DNA from: Arthrobacter sp. ISL-28
GTDB lineage: Bacteria > Actinomycetota > Actinomycetes > Actinomycetales > Micrococcaceae
Assembly: GCF_018613875.1 (NCBI RefSeq)
Contig: NZ_JAGGPJ010000007.1
Coordinates: forward strand, 62,001-126,000
Direction of reading: 5' to 3'
Length of the DNA: 64,000 bases
Part shown: piece by piece, positions 61,724-64,000 of the stretch
Layout: the number at the start of each line of letters is the position of its first letter
Numbering within the stretch: the first letter of the stretch is position 1
The notes under the pieces: model-generated
Told to the model about the DNA's origin: nothing
The model's input: only the letters and a program-made list of their open reading frames with translations
Databases searched by the model: none
Program-made: the position numbers and the translations under genes

Positions 61724-63476
61724 GCATGAGAACGACGGCGGCACACCTGCGCTGCCGGCAGAGGACGCCAAGTATTCGGACGCGTCAGATGCAGCATCCA
61801 GGGAAGGTGCCAAAGCCGCGAAAAAGGGCCGGCCCAAATCATCGAAAGGGGGCGGGGCCACAGCCGTGAACGAGGGCGGGGCGACAGTCCGGACTAAGGG
61901 CGGGCGTCCTGCCCGCCGCGGGGCGGTGGCCGGTCTGCTGTCCGCGGCCGCGATAGTTGCCGCCGGAGGGGGCATCGTGGCGGCGGCCTCGTTTGCGCCG
62001 CAACCTTCCGGCGGACATCCGCTTGACGTTCCACTGGCTTCGGTGCCGGCCGGCATCAGCCAGGACGTGTGCCCGGCCCCGGCCAAACTGGTGGAAGGGA
62101 CGCCTGTGGGCACGGACCCGCAGTTCAGTCCCGTGTCTGACTCGGCCAAGAGCACTGTCTCCGCGGCGGTGGTCAGCGCGGCAGGCGCGCTGCTCCCGGG
62201 CAGCAGGCTCTCGGCACTGGATGGATCCGAACTGGTGCAGATTGCGAAGGCCCCAGGCTCTGCCACGGCTCCCGCCGGCGCCTCAGCGCAGCTTGCCGGC
62301 ATCATTGCCCAGCACCACGTGAAGGATGTCACCGTCCTGAGTGCAGATGCCCTGGGCAACCGCCAGGCGGCGGCTGCCGGAATCATGAGCTATTCGGCGA
62401 CCGACGGCGATCTCCAGGGCTCGGCTGCCGCCGCCTGCCAGGCCCCGCATAATGACCTTTGGCTGACCGGAGCCAACACGGCGGTTGGCCGGAGCAGTGT
62501 CCTCCACCTCACTAACGCTTCAACGACTCCAGCCACCGTCAGCCTGGAACTGTTCGGCAAGGACGGGCAGATTAAGGCCCCGGGCAGCCGCGGACTCCTG
62601 GTTGCCCCGGGAACCACGCGTTCCATCGTCCTCGCCGGGCTCGCTCCCGGCCAAGAGCGATTGAGCATCCACGCCCGCAGCACCGGTGGCCCGGTGAGCG
62701 CCGTCATTCAGCAGAGCGTCCTTCGCGGGCTGATGCCAGGCGGCGTCGACTTCATCGCCCCGGGAACGGCGCCCTCAGCGCTCCAGGTGATGACGGGAAT
62801 AGGCATCCAGAATGCTGCCGGACTGAAAACGCTCACGAAGTCCCGCGACTTCAGTGATGCGGCGCCCTCGCTGCAGATCACCGTCCCCGGACCCGTCGAC
62901 GCCGTGGTGGAACTCAAGCTCTTCGGCAGCGAGGGAGAGAAGGCACTGCCCGGCGGCGGCGTCGTCACTGCCAAGGCGGGAACCGTCACAGAGGTGCCGC
63001 TGGCAGGCGTCCCTGAAGGCCACTACACCCTCTCCGCGAGCTCGGATGTGGCCATCGTTGCGGCTGCGCGTGTCACCAAGGGACTGAAAGCGACGGAGGG
63101 TACGGACTTCGCCTGGGCACCGGCGGCAGGCAGGCTCGGCAGCCAGCACGTGGTTCCGGTCCCCGGTGCCGGCGAGCGGTCCATCGTCTTCGGGGCACTG
63201 GCAGACCGGGCAACGATCTCCTACACGCCCATCACCGCCGACGGTAAAGTGCGTCCTGCCGCCACCGCGGACATCGCCGGCGGAACCACGACATCACTGA
63301 AGGTGCCTGATCAGATCGGGAAGTCGCCCGTCGTTGGGTATCTGGTCTCCGCCGCCGGGGGTGCCGCCTATGGCACGGTGCTCCTCGAGAAGGAAGGCAG
63401 GAACGACGTCGCGACCGTCGCCGTCACGCCCGGCGCAACAGGCCAGGAGAAAGTGCCCGTATCGCTGGGATACTAG
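61716..63476 (+). CDS. DUF5719 family exported protein
   Basis: A 586-residue protein overlapping the glycosyltransferase stop by 8 bases. The first 65 residues are charged and cytoplasmic (KKGRPKSSKGGG), followed by a signal-anchor helix (about 69-92, GAVAGLLSAAAIVAAGGGIVAAA). The rest is an outside domain of repeated beta-rich units: NASTTPATVSLELFGKDGQI, APGTTRSIVLAGLAPGQERLSI, and again VELKLFGSEGEKALPGG...GTVTEVPLAGVPEGHYTL. The pairing with the membrane glycosyltransferase suggests joint action at the cell surface; the function itself is unknown. Confidence 0.83.
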   Translation: MLKHENDGGTPALPAEDAKYSDASDAASREGAKAAKKGRPKSSKGGGATAVNEGGATVRTKGGRPARRGAVAGLLSAAAIVAAGGGIVAAASFAPQPSGGHPLDVPLASVPAGISQDVCPAPAKLVEGTPVGTDPQFSPVSDSAKSTVSAAVVSAAGALLPGSRLSALDGSELVQIAKAPGSATAPAGASAQLAGIIAQHHVKDVTVLSADALGNRQAAAAGIMSYSATDGDLQGSAAAACQAPHNDLWLTGANTAVGRSSVLHLTNASTTPATVSLELFGKDGQIKAPGSRGLLVAPGTTRSIVLAGLAPGQERLSIHARSTGGPVSAVIQQSVLRGLMPGGVDFIAPGTAPSALQVMTGIGIQNAAGLKTLTKSRDFSDAAPSLQITVPGPVDAVVELKLFGSEGEKALPGGGVVTAKAGTVTEVPLAGVPEGHYTLSASSDVAIVAAARVTKGLKATEGTDFAWAPAAGRLGSQHVVPVPGAGERSIVFGALADRATISYTPITADGKVRPAATADIAGGTTTSLKVPDQIGKSPVVGYLVSAAGGAAYGTVLLEKEGRNDVATVAVTPGATGQEKVPVSLGY

Positions 63477-63514
63477 CCCGGACCGGGCGGTCCGCACTGA
63501 TAAACAGCCGCCGG

Positions 63515-63988
63515 TCAGTAGCGCCTGCGGTAGACGGGGTCCAGGGTTTCGGGGGCCACCCCAAGCATTTCAGCGGTGTGTTCGACCACCACGTCGTGTA
63601 CCAGGTCCTGCAGTTCTTCCCGAACCGGGCACCCTTGTTCCACAACCCGGCGGTACAGCGTGATGACCGGGCCTTCGTCCTCCGTGGCGGGCGTGTAGGA
63701 GCCCATGGGCGCGGGCGAACCGTCCGCCACCAACTGCTCCAGGTTCGGCGGGATCTCGTCAACCGCAAACCGCACGCCGTCGAGCGTCTTCCCCCAAATG
63801 TCGTGGAGCCGCTGGGCGGAGTCCATGACGAATTCGTCGAACCGGTCAGAACGGGTCCGGTAGGCGGGAAGTGTAGGCAACATCAGTTCCCCGCGAAGGC
63901 CGCGTCCATGGCGGTTTCGCCTGCGCTGTGCAAAGCTCCGCCCGGTGGCCGAGCCGGCGGCGCCCTGGGATGCCTCGGGGTCAGCCAA
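63515..63988 (-). CDS. zincin-fold metallopeptidase-like protein with altered HExxH (may extend past window)
   Basis: Related to the PF06262-type metallopeptidase family found beside whiB2 in mycobacteria. The core is RFDEFVMDSAQRLHDIWGKTLDGVRFAVDEIPPNL, then PVITLYRRVVEQGC and DLVHDVVVEHTAEMLGVAPETLD. Where active members have HExxH, this one reads EHTAEM, so zinc catalysis may be lost or different. The in-window start is TTG 63988, but the frame stays open to base 64000, so the real start could lie outside; an internal ATG (LPTLPAYRTRSDRFD) is also possible. Confidence 0.75.
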   Translation of the reverse strand: MADPEASQGAAGSATGRSFAQRRRNRHGRGLRGELMLPTLPAYRTRSDRFDEFVMDSAQRLHDIWGKTLDGVRFAVDEIPPNLEQLVADGSPAPMGSYTPATEDEGPVITLYRRVVEQGCPVREELQDLVHDVVVEHTAEMLGVAPETLDPVYRRRY

Positions 63989-64000
63989 CCGGACCGTAAA

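Overview
This window is a stretch of chromosome from a high-GC actinobacterium, most probably Arthrobacter or Pseudarthrobacter (Micrococcaceae). Supporting signs are a WhiB regulator, a mycothiol S-conjugate amidase, a DUF222/HNH protein, an actinobacterial type II NADH dehydrogenase, many leaderless ATG/GTG starts, and gene blocks that match Mycobacterium gene order (greA-DUF4307-mca-...-short-chain isoprenyl transferase; fumC-DUF4245-glpX; purK-purE-LCP-manA and whiB-zincin). Taxon and synteny are from memory, not from a search. Most of the window is core chromosome. I see no phage, plasmid, IS element, CRISPR array or rRNA.

Layout. 1-5.5 kb: nucleoside salvage (ABC permease, cytidine deaminase, thymidine phosphorylase, two DedA proteins, adenosine deaminase). 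5.4-10 kb: mazG, eno with a strong terminator, divIC-like, DUF501, ppx. 10-14.2 kb: mycosin-like subtilase, ndh, an ACT-GNAT fusion, and a tRNA-Leu(UAA) with a short variable loop. 14.2-15 kb: a lower-GC scar with an SDR gene that has lost its catalytic centre. 15-21 kb: a branched-chain amino acid/amide type ABC system (binding protein on +, livHMGF on -), each half preceded by a TGTGA-N6-TCAC site. 21-25.8 kb: a YccA/Bax-inhibitor-like membrane protein, a DUF222/HNH protein, a thiolase. 25.8-30.3 kb: deoR-galT-galK operon divergent from an aldose-1-epimerase gene. 30.3-33.6 kb: AI-2E family transporter, threonine ammonia-lyase, rhomboid protease.

33.7-40.2 kb is the mycobacteria-like block: greA, DUF4307, mca, a small membrane protein, a thioredoxin-fold DUF255 protein, trhA and a cis-isoprenyl diphosphate synthase. 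40.3-50.1 kb: PIN-PhoH ATPase, GNAT, an unrecognised protein, prepilin peptidase, VWA protein, fumC, carbonic anhydrase, DUF4245, glpX, and a frameshifted DUF559 gene bracketed by two copies of a palindromic repeat. 50.1-64 kb is an envelope and purine region: the purK-purE-LCP-manA-femX run, GtrA, TIGR03089 protein, whiB, a large membrane glycosyltransferase, DUF5719 protein and a zincin-fold protein with an altered HExxH.

The most useful leads are the paired Crp/GlxR-like sites on the split ABC transporter locus, the LivH permease fused to a signal peptide and an extracytoplasmic beta domain, the class-I-shaped tRNA-Leu, two clean operator-like palindromes (39249 and 57686), and several short repeat families, including one inserted in frame in mazG. 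I do not see a wholly new multi-gene system that the sequence alone could establish.
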